The position numbers and the translations under genes were made by a program. DNA of 7,150 nucleotides from an uncultured Chloroflexota bacterium (GTDB lineage Bacteria; Chloroflexota; Anaerolineae; Aggregatilineales; Phototrophicaceae), in the NCBI GenBank assembly GCA_937870805.1, contig CALMZT010000885.1:1-7150 (forward strand), written 5' to 3'. Positions 1-6,652 of the stretch are shown here, piece by piece. Position 1 is the stretch's first letter. Every line of letters starts with the position of its first letter. The notes under the pieces were generated by a model, which worked only from the letters and a program-made list of their open reading frames with translations, was not told the DNA's origin and searched no databases.

Positions 1-1157
1 CGCCCCGCTCCGACGCATCCGACCACGTGCTGCAAATTCTCTACACGTCCGGGACGACGGCGCTGCCAAAGGGCGTCGTCATCACGAATGCGAACATCCT
101 CTATGCTGCCGAAACGGTACGCGGCGCCGTTGGCGCGCGCCCCGACGACCGCTTGCTGATCGTCTTACCGCTGTTTCACGGCGCGGCGCAGTTTCACGGG
201 CTGTGGGTCGCGCTTGTGACCGGGGGAACAGCCGTCATCATGCCCCGTTTTAGCGCGAGCCGCTTTTTTCAGCAGGCTCACCGTTATGACGCCACGATGG
301 CTCCCCTGTTCGCCGCGCCGCTGCGTATGCTCCTCAACCAGCCTCGTAGTGCCGAAGACGCACAGCATCGACTGCGTAACGTGACCTTCGCCCAGAACCT
401 GACTGAACGCCAGTATGCAGACTGGCATGAGAGGTTCAAGGTGCCGCTGCAGCAGTTGTGGGGCATGACAGAAACGGTGTCCGTTCCAATTGTCAGTCCC
501 CTGACTGGCGAGCGGAACCTGACGGCGATGGGTCGCCCGATTCTTGGCTATGAAGTCCGCATTGTGGACGAGGACAATCAGGACGTGCCGGTTGGTCAGG
601 TCGGGCAGTTGATTGTTCGCGGCACGCCCGGTCGGTCGGTCATGCTCGGCTACTACCGGGACCCGGACGCGACCGACCGGGTCTTGCGTACTCTCCCGGA
701 CGGAACGTGGGTGTATACAAGCGACATCGTGTACGCCGACAAAGACAGCTTCATCTATTTCGTGGACCGCGACAAGGATTTGATTAAGCGTGCCGGCGAG
801 CGTATCTCCAGCGTCGAGATCGAAGACGTGATTCGGCACTGCGATGGATTGCGCGACGCCGCGATTGTGACGATTCCTGACCCGATACGCGATGAGTTAA
901 TCGTCGCCGTTGTCGTCGCGGATGACCTCACCTTGACAGAGGACGCCGTTAAATCGTTCTGTCGAGCGCACCTGTCGCCGTTCAAGGTGCCGGAACGGGT
1001 GCTCTTCCTGGATGAACTGCCGCGGACTTCCGTGGGAAAAGCTCAGAAACACCTCATCCGCCAACAGTTAATCGACAAAGGATTTGACGCCTGGGCGACG
1101 ACCGCTGACACGGTTTCACCCGCCGCCATGAGATCGGAGACAGTAGACCATGATTAG
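1..1157 (+). CDS. CaiC-like acyl-CoA ligase (AMP-binding), 5' partial
   Basis: This is the 3' part of a class I adenylate-forming enzyme, which activates a carboxylic acid with ATP and then loads it on CoA in the cytoplasm. The frame is open from the first full codon at 3, so the true start lies upstream; the GTG at 27 is internal. Motifs in order: phosphate-binding loop YTSGTTALPKG (42-74), WGMTET (459-476), YTSD (714-725), hinge motif DRDKDLIKRAGERIS (765-809), and LPRTSVGKAQK with the catalytic Lys codon at 1038-1040. The hinge begins FVDR and is followed by PIRDE, as in E. coli CaiC (crotonobetaine/carnitine-CoA ligase) rather than the common GR(x)KD form. About 384 residues are visible; family members are usually about 500-550, so roughly the N-terminal quarter is missing. 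The stop overlaps the next gene by 8 bases, which indicates an operon and translational coupling. The family is secure; the substrate is not, and a medium- or long-chain acyl or aromatic acid is also possible. Confidence 0.93.
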   Translation, partial: PRSDASDHVLQILYTSGTTALPKGVVITNANILYAAETVRGAVGARPDDRLLIVLPLFHGAAQFHGLWVALVTGGTAVIMPRFSASRFFQQAHRYDATMAPLFAAPLRMLLNQPRSAEDAQHRLRNVTFAQNLTERQYADWHERFKVPLQQLWGMTETVSVPIVSPLTGERNLTAMGRPILGYEVRIVDEDNQDVPVGQVGQLIVRGTPGRSVMLGYYRDPDATDRVLRTLPDGTWVYTSDIVYADKDSFIYFVDRDKDLIKRAGERISSVEIEDVIRHCDGLRDAAIVTIPDPIRDELIVAVVVADDLTLTEDAVKSFCRAHLSPFKVPERVLFLDELPRTSVGKAQKHLIRQQLIDKGFDAWATTADTVSPAAMRSETVDHD

Positions 1158-2286
1158 GCTCCGCGGGATTACGTGGGATCATCCGAGGGGGTTTCAGCCG
1201 CTTGCAGCCAGCGCCGAGCCATACGCGCAGATGACCGGTGTGCGGGTCGAATGGGAGAAGCGCTCCCTGAAGGATTTTGGCGACGCACCCATCGATCAGC
1301 TTGCGCGGGATTACGACGTCCTGATCGTCGATCACCCGCACGTTGGTCTGGCGGAAGCAACCCAATGCCTGATTCCGTTGGAGGAGCACATTTCGGCGGA
1401 CACAATGGCTTCACTTGCCGAGCAAAGCGCTGGACCCAGCCACGAGAGCTACTTTTATCACGGACACCAATGGGTCCTCGCAGCAGACGCCGCCATGCAG
1501 GCAGGCGCCTATCGTCCCGATCTGATGGACATGGACTTTCCCGACAACTGGGACGCCGTTCTGAAACTGGCTCACGAATTGCGAGCCGTCGGACGCTGGA
1601 TGGCGGTTCCCCTCGTCCCGACAGACTGCATCTGTGCCTTTTTGTCCCTATGCGCCAGCCTCGGCGATCCTCCCGGACAACGTGGCGACCTGCTGGCAGA
1701 CGATGCTGTGGGTCTGCACGCGCTCGAATTACTGAAGCAATTTGTGACGGCGAGTCACCCACAGTCGACAACGTGGAACCCAATCCGAATGCTCGACCAC
1801 ATGAGCAGCGATGATGACGTCGCCTACTGCCCCCTGACATTCACTTATACCAATTACAGTCGGGATGGCTACGCGCCGAAGCCGGTACGTTTCACAAATA
1901 TGCCCGGTGTCCGCGGCGCGCTCCTGGGTGGTGCAGGCTACGCTGTGTCCTCGTATTGCCAGCATATTCCAGAAGCCGTCGCTTATGGAGTGTGGCTGTG
2001 CGGCGCGGAGGTCCAGCGCACCCTCTACGTCGAGGACGGCGGGCAGCCGGGGAATGGTATCGCCTGGCATGACAATCATGCCAACGAGATCACGCATGAC
2101 TTCTTTCGCAGTACCTGGGATACGCTGGCGAACGCTTATGTACGCCCACGCCACAATGGTTACCACAGCTTCCAGGAACAGGCTGGCAATCGGATTCACG
2201 GAATGCTGGTTGAGCATGGAGAGATCCAACACTGTCTCGCCACACTGAAAACGCTTTACCGCCTGAGCAACCCACAAGGTGCATGA
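1150..2286 (+). CDS. Solute-binding-protein-like protein lacking a signal peptide
   Basis: This 378-residue protein resembles family 1 extracellular solute-binding proteins of ABC importers. The N-terminal strand-loop-helix opening (ITWDHPRGFQPL, then YAQMTGVRVEWEKRSL and DYDVLIVDHPHVG) and the later GVRGALLGGAGYAVSS and W-rich C-terminal half fit that fold. Length is close to the family norm of about 400 without the leader. The ATG at 1150 is the first possible start, because a stop (TAG 1144-1146) lies just upstream in frame; a GGAG lies about 10 bases before it. The protein begins MIRLRGITWDHPRG, with no hydrophobic segment or lipobox, so it is predicted to stay in the cytoplasm. No permease or ATPase gene is visible here, but the upstream side is cut by the window. 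The 8-base overlap with the CoA ligase gene suggests that it binds or senses a ligand linked to that enzyme, which is inference. The family call rests on recalled sequence resemblance. Confidence 0.75.
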   Translation: MIRLRGITWDHPRGFQPLAASAEPYAQMTGVRVEWEKRSLKDFGDAPIDQLARDYDVLIVDHPHVGLAEATQCLIPLEEHISADTMASLAEQSAGPSHESYFYHGHQWVLAADAAMQAGAYRPDLMDMDFPDNWDAVLKLAHELRAVGRWMAVPLVPTDCICAFLSLCASLGDPPGQRGDLLADDAVGLHALELLKQFVTASHPQSTTWNPIRMLDHMSSDDDVAYCPLTFTYTNYSRDGYAPKPVRFTNMPGVRGALLGGAGYAVSSYCQHIPEAVAYGVWLCGAEVQRTLYVEDGGQPGNGIAWHDNHANEITHDFFRSTWDTLANAYVRPRHNGYHSFQEQAGNRIHGMLVEHGEIQHCLATLKTLYRLSNPQGA

Positions 2287-2525
2287 TACAAAATACGGAC
2301 GTGTTGTCAGAGGTGGTATCTGCGTTAGCTACTGATGAGGGAAACGAAAAAGCCCGATCTGACGGACCGGGCTTCACGTATTGAACACAATCTGTACTCA
2401 ACGGGGACGACGGTGTTCGGTGCCTTCTGTAGCTGAGGCTTATCGTGTTCCGCCGCTCAGGCGAAGGTGGCACGCGCGGAGCCAACTGCGATTTCAGGGG
2501 TAGCAGTGACTTGACTGTCGCCTGC
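2287..2525. other. Convergent intergenic region
   Basis: This gap separates the stop of the plus-strand binding-protein-like gene from the stop of the minus-strand oxidoreductase gene. It holds one clear element, the leftward terminator at 2346-2374. I see no convincing small gene, promoter or RNA gene in the rest. No equally good plus-strand terminator is seen; the same hairpin lacks a T-run on that strand and could serve both directions only weakly. Confidence 0.6.
2346..2374 (-). terminator. Rho-independent terminator for the minus-strand operon
   Basis: The arms AAGCCCG (2350-2356) and CGGGCTT (2368-2374) pair perfectly, with two further pairs (TC/GA) past one mismatch and a loop TGACG. 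Read on the minus strand, the stem runs straight into TTTTTCG, the usual U-tract. On the plus strand the stem is followed by CACGTA, so leftward termination is favoured. It lies about 150 bases past the stop of the oxidoreductase gene. Confidence 0.85.
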
Positions 2526-3410
2526 TTAAAGTTCGGCTGCTGCCGGAATAATTTCCTTTCCAAAGGTTTCGAGCGGTGTTATTTCGTAAACATCCGGCAT
2601 ATTAAATATCGCGTGTGTGAATCCCATCGCCGAGAGTTCCTCGATACGATTGATGACGCTATCTACCGTATCGTCACCGGAAAGATGCACGGTGCAGAGG
2701 GATGTTTTCTCGATGGTGTCGTAATCACGTCCCAGAGACTCGCACTGTTCTTTGAGCACGTCGATTGCTTTTTGCATATTTTCTGTCCCTACCCAATCCC
2801 CGATATTGCAGGCATCCGCATATTGAGCCACCATTCGCAGTGTTTTCTTCGGTCCCGTACCGCCAATCATGATGCGTGGATGCGGGTTCGAGAGCGGGCG
2901 GGGATTATTGGTGATTGCCGGAGCAGAAAACTGCTTGCCCTTAAAGGCAATCTCGTCACCAGCCCAGAGCGCCCTCGCAAGTTGCAGGTTGTCCTCCAGT
3001 TGCTCGAAGCGCTCCGATGTTGACGGGTACGGGATACCATAGCCTTTGGCTTCGTCTTCATACCATCCCGCACCAATGCCGAAATATGCCCGACCACCAG
3101 AGAGAATGTCGAGGGTGTTCACCATCTTCATCAGAACAGAGGGATGGCGATAAATCACGCCCGCTACCAGTACACCGAGATAGGCTTTTTCAGTTAATCC
3201 GGCGAAATATCCAAGGGTCGTAAAACCTTCCAACATCGGATCCGTATACGCTTCGCCGAACATTCCCTTGATTTGATAGAAATGATCCATGACCCAGAGG
3301 CTATAAAACCCCGAGTCTTCGGCTGTTGTGACGATTTCTTTGAGTTTGGGTCGGATAGCCGCCGTGCCACCGGGATACTTGAAGGACGGAATTTGTAATC
3401 CAATATGCAT
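2526..3410 (-). CDS. F420-type LLM-class oxidoreductase (Rv1855c-like)
   Basis: This 294-residue protein belongs to the bacterial luciferase-like monooxygenase fold (TIM barrel). The N-terminus MHIGLQIPSF, SLWVMDHF (residues 37-44), DPMLEGFTTLG (58-68), YRHPSVLMKMVNTLD with SGGRAYFGIGAGWYEDE (87-120), SERFEQLED (132-140) and PRIMIGGTGPKKTLR (178-192) match the pattern I know for the Rv1855c/TIGR03560 group, predicted to use coenzyme F420. Members probably transfer hydride to or from small organic substrates; the substrate here is unknown. I chose ATG 3410 because AGGAG stands 7 bases before it and because family members begin here; an in-frame GTG at 3473 and ATG at 3470 would add about 20 atypical residues. 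It is the last gene before the terminator and follows the small ORF by 68 bases. F420 use is inferred from family resemblance; FMN is the alternative. Confidence 0.9.
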   Translation of the reverse strand: MHIGLQIPSFKYPGGTAAIRPKLKEIVTTAEDSGFYSLWVMDHFYQIKGMFGEAYTDPMLEGFTTLGYFAGLTEKAYLGVLVAGVIYRHPSVLMKMVNTLDILSGGRAYFGIGAGWYEDEAKGYGIPYPSTSERFEQLEDNLQLARALWAGDEIAFKGKQFSAPAITNNPRPLSNPHPRIMIGGTGPKKTLRMVAQYADACNIGDWVGTENMQKAIDVLKEQCESLGRDYDTIEKTSLCTVHLSGDDTVDSVINRIEELSAMGFTHAIFNMPDVYEITPLETFGKEIIPAAAEL

Positions 3411-3417
3411 CATCAGT

Positions 3418-3422
3418 CTCCT
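3418..3422 (-). promoter_or_regulatory. Shine-Dalgarno site that fixes the LLM oxidoreductase start
   Basis: The minus strand reads AGGAG here, then seven bases, then ATG at 3410. An ATG also sits directly before it (3413), with only four bases of spacing. No comparable site precedes the longer in-frame starts near 3470, so this site decides for the 294-residue product. Confidence 0.75.
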
Positions 3423-3478
3423 GTTCGCTGCCTTGATCTGTTTGAAGTAATGCTCCACTTGTGCCGCCATCACCCTGG

Positions 3479-3652
3479 TTATTGTTGGTCGCTGACCTTT
3501 TCTATCCAGGCGGCGGCATTTTCATCAGCCTTCCCACAATAGCGATGTAAGGCATGGCTGTGGTCGGTATGGCGTGTTCCTTGAAACCCATGTCCGCGAA
3601 GCGTGGAGTACAGCCAGTCACAGGGTCTATCTTCTTTCAGCTTCTTCATCAT
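3479..3652 (-). CDS. Small His-rich hypothetical protein (57 aa), coupled to the SDR
   Basis: I do not recognise this protein. The ATG at 3652 overlaps the stop of the upstream SDR gene in the form ATGA, and a GGAG stands 7 bases before it, so translation could restart there after the SDR. The product is about 57 residues. It has no signal peptide or membrane segment. The basic start MMKKLKED is followed by five His (21, 28, 31, 33, 36) between two Cys (11, 39), a spacing that could hold a metal ion. The C-terminus is ENAAAWIEKVSDQQ. Codon choice looks like its neighbours. One caution is that the GGAG lies in the conserved GGA-containing end of the SDR and may be incidental. It sits between an SDR and an F420-type oxidoreductase, so a role as a small partner of either is possible but unproven. 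It could also be a remnant of a longer gene. Confidence 0.5.
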   Translation of the reverse strand: MMKKLKEDRPCDWLYSTLRGHGFQGTRHTDHSHALHRYCGKADENAAAWIEKVSDQQ

Positions 3653-4407
3653 GCGGTAGCTCCACCATCGACAGAGAGTGCTTGACCAGTCACGAAACTT
3701 GCCCCAAGGCTGCACAGCCAGAGAACTGCTGAAGCAACTTCCTCCGGTCGACCAAGCCGCTTCATCGGATTGCCGTTCATCATGTCTTCCATCTTTATCC
3801 ATCCCTTAGCCACCATATCCGAAACCATTGGTGTCTCGATGGCTCCTGGACACACGGCGTTGATGCGAATTCCTCTGGCGGCATATTCCAGCGCGGCACT
3901 TCTCGTCAGCCCAATAACTCCAAACTTGGATGCGTGGTATATGGCTCGACCGGGAAGACCGATCAGACCTCCAATGGAAGAGTTATTGACGATGGTACCG
4001 CTTCCCTGTTCGCGCATCTGGCGCAGTTCGTACTTCATGCAGTTCCAGACGCCGCGGAGATTGATTGCGTTCACACGATCAAATTCTTCGCCGCTGGCAT
4101 CGGCGGTTTCAGCGGCAGGTGACTGCACGCCGGCATTGTTGAACGCCGCATCCAGACGACCGAAGGTGGAAACAATCTGCGCGATCATCGCTTCGACGTC
4201 AGCCTCGTCGGCAACATTGCATCGGATTGCAAGTGCTTTATGACCTGTGGCTGTCAATTCTCCTGCAACAGAACGAACGGCGTCCTCGTTGATGTCTGCT
4301 AGCACCACCGTCGCTCCCGCTTCCGCAAAGGCTTTGACTGTTGCCAGACCCATGCCCATGCCTGCGCCGGTCACAAGTGCAACTTGGTTCTCAAAAGACA
4401 GGTTCAT
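3649..4407 (-). CDS. SDR-family NAD-dependent oxidoreductase (classical)
   Basis: This 252-residue classical short-chain dehydrogenase/reductase interconverts alcohols and ketones with a nicotinamide cofactor in the cytoplasm. All family marks are present: TGAGMGMG (13-20) for the dinucleotide fold, Asp38 at the end of the second strand (favouring NAD), NNAG (90-93), Asn116, Ser144, Tyr157 and Lys161 as the catalytic set, CPGAIETPM (186-194), and the conserved end SVDGGATA. Length is typical. The start at 4407 has GGAGG 9 bases upstream. It is followed by the small ORF (ATGA overlap) and then the F420-type oxidoreductase, which suggests one transcript. Many such proteins are annotated loosely as 3-oxoacyl-ACP reductase or glucose dehydrogenase; the sequence does not fix the substrate. 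Confidence 0.95.
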   Translation of the reverse strand: MNLSFENQVALVTGAGMGMGLATVKAFAEAGATVVLADINEDAVRSVAGELTATGHKALAIRCNVADEADVEAMIAQIVSTFGRLDAAFNNAGVQSPAAETADASGEEFDRVNAINLRGVWNCMKYELRQMREQGSGTIVNNSSIGGLIGLPGRAIYHASKFGVIGLTRSAALEYAARGIRINAVCPGAIETPMVSDMVAKGWIKMEDMMNGNPMKRLGRPEEVASAVLWLCSLGASFVTGQALSVDGGATA

Positions 4408-4574
4408 GAATGAATTCCTCCCTCACTTAGAAGTCCCGAGCCTGAATTTCTGATTCGGGTTATCCCGATACTGCACCGAACCTGTCAGCCGTGGTTGACT
4501 TATAAGCTCAATCGTCACATTAGGGGGAAGATGGTCAGCAAAGTACATCACAGCCTCTAGGCTTCCCGACAGAA
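4408..4574. other. Upstream region of the SDR gene with inverted CCCGA/TCGGG elements
   Basis: This gap between the lipoprotein stop and the SDR start probably carries the leader of the SDR transcript. It contains the 14-base palindrome TCGGGTTATCCCGA (4455-4468, 5-base arms, 4-base centre), plus another CCCGA at 4435-4439 that could pair with the same TCGGG. This could be an operator or a small alternative hairpin. I could not place a convincing -35/-10 pair. Confidence 0.4.
4455..4468. repeat. Palindrome TCGGG-TTAT-CCCGA, possible operator
   Basis: This perfect 5-base inverted repeat lies about 48-61 bases upstream of the SDR start codon on the minus strand. Position and symmetry suit a binding site for a dimeric repressor or a short hairpin in the leader. 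No regulator gene is in the window, and short palindromes of this kind arise by chance. Confidence 0.3.
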
Positions 4575-4760
4575 CTAGACCGCATCTTCGGTGATGATTC
4601 TGATCTGCATTCTGTCAATCACCTCATTAACCGCTGCGATCGCGGTTGCTTCAACACTTGATGGTTCAGTTATAGTGTCCTGAACCATTTCCAACATCGG
4701 TGAGCAGGCGGTTATCAGCAGGACAGCCGGTAAAATCAACGGCATAGAACGCAGCTTCAT
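4575..4760 (-). CDS. Small predicted lipoprotein (61 aa)
   Basis: The product starts MKLRSMPLILPAVLLITACS: two basic residues, a hydrophobic core, and a lipobox ITAC with the acylated Cys at 19, followed by Ser. Signal peptidase II would leave a mature peptide of about 43 residues, mostly acidic and Ala/Val/Ile rich (EPSSVEATAIAAVNEVIDRM), possibly one helix. In a diderm, Ser at +2 would favour the outer membrane. GGAAG lies about 7 bases before the ATG at 4760. A longer in-frame reading from 4859 adds residues that would bury the signal, so I reject it. It resembles no named family that I recognise. It lies between two SDR genes on the same strand, 129 bases past the upstream one, and its link to them is unclear. 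Confidence 0.65.
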   Translation of the reverse strand: MKLRSMPLILPAVLLITACSPMLEMVQDTITEPSSVEATAIAAVNEVIDRMQIRIITEDAV

Positions 4761-4889
4761 TTCGTGACTTCCGGCCAACAGATAGTGTAAGCAGGTACGC
4801 ACAGGTCTCAATAACAATCGTGCTTCGTGCTGGGCGTCCTTGAAGACCAGCTGCGCCATACACTCGAAGAAAGCCCGAATGAATGAAGG

Positions 4890-5732
4890 CTATTTCGTGT
4901 CGTATGCCATTGCTACCGACAATTCACGATAGGCATCGATCTGCGCCTGGAGGTCGGCGACCTTCTGCTCGGCTATGCCGATGGCATCGGCACCAGCCAT
5001 GAAGCGGCGTGGCGGCTGCTCCTTGCCCGCGATGATGAGGAGCGCTTGAGCGAGCTTGGTCGGATCGCCGGATTGCTCACCATTCTGAAGCTCATACCAT
5101 GCCTTTCGGACGGCGTGACGCTCCGCGTAGTCTGCGATGGACGGATCAGCATAGATCGTCGACTCTCGCGTGAGAACTTCGGTGCGGAAGAACCCGGGGT
5201 TAACGATGGTGGTGTAGATGCCAAACGGAGCGACTTCGGTATGAAGCGCTTCCATCCACCCCTCAAGACCGAACTTCGCAGCGCAGTAGGCGGAATTGAA
5301 CTCGAAGCCCATGATGCCCGCGCCCGACGAGATCGACATGATGTGACCGGAGCGCCGCTGGCGCATAACCGGTAGAACGGCGCGGGTGACGTTCATCGGA
5401 CCGATGAGGCTTGTCGCCAACTGCTGCTCGATCTGTTCGGGCGTTAGCTCCTCGAAATAACCTGCATAAAAGTTCGCCGCGTTGTTGACCAGCACGTCAA
5501 TCCGACCAAAGTGGTCGATTGCGGCTTGTACTGCTGTCTCAGCATCGGCGCGGTTGGTGACATCCAATTTGACGACCATCAGGTCGTCTGCGTCACCTAA
5601 CGCTTTCGATACCGCACCGGGATTACGACCCGTAGCTATGACCGCGTTCCCGGCGGCAAGCGCAGCGCGGGCGAAGTCAACTCCCATACCGCGGCTGGCA
5701 CCTGTGATGAACCAAATCTTTTTATCGGACAT
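4890..5732 (-). CDS. SDR-family oxidoreductase, NADP-type, with variant active-site residues
   Basis: This 280-residue short-chain dehydrogenase/reductase has the nucleotide motif TGASRGMG (10-17). Arg14 and Arg36 point to NADP(H). The catalytic Ser136, Tyr149 and Lys153 are present, and NPGFFRTE (178-185) is the usual post-catalytic loop. Two marks deviate: NNAA (83-86) replaces NNAG, and Ser108 stands where the fourth catalytic residue, Asn, is expected (compare Asn116 in the SDR at 3649-4407, also 41 residues before Tyr). The C-terminal helix EQKVADLQAQIDAYREL is common in this extended-tail SDR group. The start at 5732 has GGGAG 4 bases before it; the frame extends to 5909 without a stop, but that extension runs into the IS element and cannot be native. 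Between it and the IS lie 58 bases with no clear promoter, so the IS may have separated the gene from its original upstream region. Confidence 0.93.
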   Translation of the reverse strand: MSDKKIWFITGASRGMGVDFARAALAAGNAVIATGRNPGAVSKALGDADDLMVVKLDVTNRADAETAVQAAIDHFGRIDVLVNNAANFYAGYFEELTPEQIEQQLATSLIGPMNVTRAVLPVMRQRRSGHIMSISSGAGIMGFEFNSAYCAAKFGLEGWMEALHTEVAPFGIYTTIVNPGFFRTEVLTRESTIYADPSIADYAERHAVRKAWYELQNGEQSGDPTKLAQALLIIAGKEQPPRRFMAGADAIGIAEQKVADLQAQIDAYRELSVAMAYDTK

Positions 5733-5790
5733 GGTACTCCCTTCTTTCGCAGTTACACATTCGTTGAGTTTGCTATTGAGTTGAAGTGGG

Positions 5791-5829
5791 TGACCTGCCC
5801 CCGGGACTAGTCCAAGTTGAGTGAGAGTC
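5791..5829 (+). repeat. Left terminal inverted repeat of the IS (orfB end)
   Basis: It starts TGACCTGCCCCC and shares GTCCAAG (5810-5816) and GAGTGAGA (5819-5826) with the other end, offset by a 3-base gap. The orfB stop codon (5807-5809) lies inside it. Confidence 0.85.
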
Positions 5830-6652
5830 GAGCCTGGTCTGCAAAGACTGCAGGCGGCAGGTAACCGAGGCTGCTGTGCGGCCGTCGCTGATTGTATTCC
5901 TGACGCCACTGTTCAATCACGATTTTCGCTTCGTGCCCGTTTTCAAAAATCCAACGGTCGAGACAATCACTACGAAACGTCCCGTTGAAACTCTCGATAA
6001 AGGGATTTTCCCAGGGGCTACCTGGCGTGATGTACATCGTGTTGCAGTGCCGGTCTTGTAGCCACCGCCGTAAAGCATACGCAATAAATTCTGGACCGTT
6101 ATCACGCCTTAGATAGGTCGGTGCGCCGCGCAGCAGGAAGAGCCATTCCAATACCTGGATCACCTGCCGAGACGAAATCGAGCGGGCGACGTGGATGGAA
6201 AGACACTCCCGTGTGTACTCGTCTAGGATCGTCAGCATGCACAGCTTCCCGCCCCGCTCGGTCCGCGCTTCGAGAAAGTCGTACGTCCAGACCTCGTTGG
6301 GTAGGTTAGCTCGCCGTAGATTGCCGCTCGGTTCACCAAAACGGCGTTTCACCCGGTTGCGCCGCGGCAGCTGCAAGCCTTCCTGCCGCCCGATGCGATA
6401 CACCCGCTTTCGGTTGATCCGAACCCCATCGTGCTTCAACATCGCCGCGATGATGCGGTAGCCATACATCGGCTGCTCGTGCGCGTATTCTCGAATCAGC
6501 GCGACGGTCTCGGCTTCATGCCTGCGTGAGCGACGCTGGTAGCGGGCACTCGAGCGATAGATACCGACCAGCTCGCATGCCCGTCGTCGTGACAGCCCTC
6601 GTTCTGCCACTAACCGCTCGACCGCTTGCCGTCGAACTCGAGGGCTTACCAC
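5807..6652 (-). CDS. IS3-family transposase OrfB (DDE catalytic domain)
   Basis: OrfB (281 residues in its own frame) carries the strand-transfer domain. An HTH-like helper region (about 45-100, with PMYGYRIIAAMLK) is followed by the integrase core: Asp125 in VWTYDF, Asp184 in RRDNGPEF and Glu220 in ENPFIESFNG, giving the D-35-E spacing, then RRPHSSLGYLPP near the C-terminus. The frame opens with GTG at 6652, directly at the slippery site, and is most likely made mainly as an OrfAB fusion of about 370 residues by -1 frameshifting (orfA residues 1-89, then VVSPRV). All catalytic residues are intact. Confidence 0.93.
   Translation of the reverse strand: MVSPRVRRQAVERLVAERGLSRRRACELVGIYRSSARYQRRSRRHEAETVALIREYAHEQPMYGYRIIAAMLKHDGVRINRKRVYRIGRQEGLQLPRRNRVKRRFGEPSGNLRRANLPNEVWTYDFLEARTERGGKLCMLTILDEYTRECLSIHVARSISSRQVIQVLEWLFLLRGAPTYLRRDNGPEFIAYALRRWLQDRHCNTMYITPGSPWENPFIESFNGTFRSDCLDRWIFENGHEAKIVIEQWRQEYNQRRPHSSLGYLPPAVFADQARLSLNLD
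6594..6646 (-). promoter_or_regulatory. Potential frameshift-stimulating RNA stem downstream of the slippery site
   Basis: In the mRNA, AGCCCUCG (6646-6639) can pair perfectly with CGAGGGCU (6601-6594), enclosing 37 bases. The stem begins 5 bases after the slippery heptamer, the usual spacing for a stimulator. Inside the loop, UCGAC and GUCGA can form a smaller hairpin, giving a branched shape like the Y-shaped stimulators described in some IS3-family members. Confidence 0.6.

Noticed and set aside
165..839. Long minus-strand open frame opposite the CoA ligase
   Set aside because: It is antisense to a gene with all its family motifs, is Arg/His rich and has no recognisable domain: a shadow of GC-rich codon use.
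1169..1840. Long open frames on both strands inside the binding-protein-like gene
   Set aside because: Both products are Arg/Ser/Pro rich and low in complexity, and the frame 1150-2286 explains the region with better composition and coupling.
2445..3023. Plus-strand open frame of about 190 codons
   Set aside because: It is antisense to the conserved LLM oxidoreductase and crosses its stop; no family pattern is visible.
4552..4563. Near-palindrome AGCCTCTAGGCT after the lipoprotein stop, as a terminator
   Set aside because: The stem is short, the loop is 2-4 bases, and no T-run follows on the minus strand.
4872..4891. Hairpin AGCC/GGCT with a T-rich tail at the end of the NADP-type SDR, as a terminator
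   Set aside because: The stem has only four pairs with a 12-base loop and the T-run is broken, too weak to call.
5733..5909. N-terminal extension of the NADP-type SDR
   Set aside because: It reads through the IS inverted repeat and the end of orfB; the start at 5732 has its own ribosome site and the family N-terminus.
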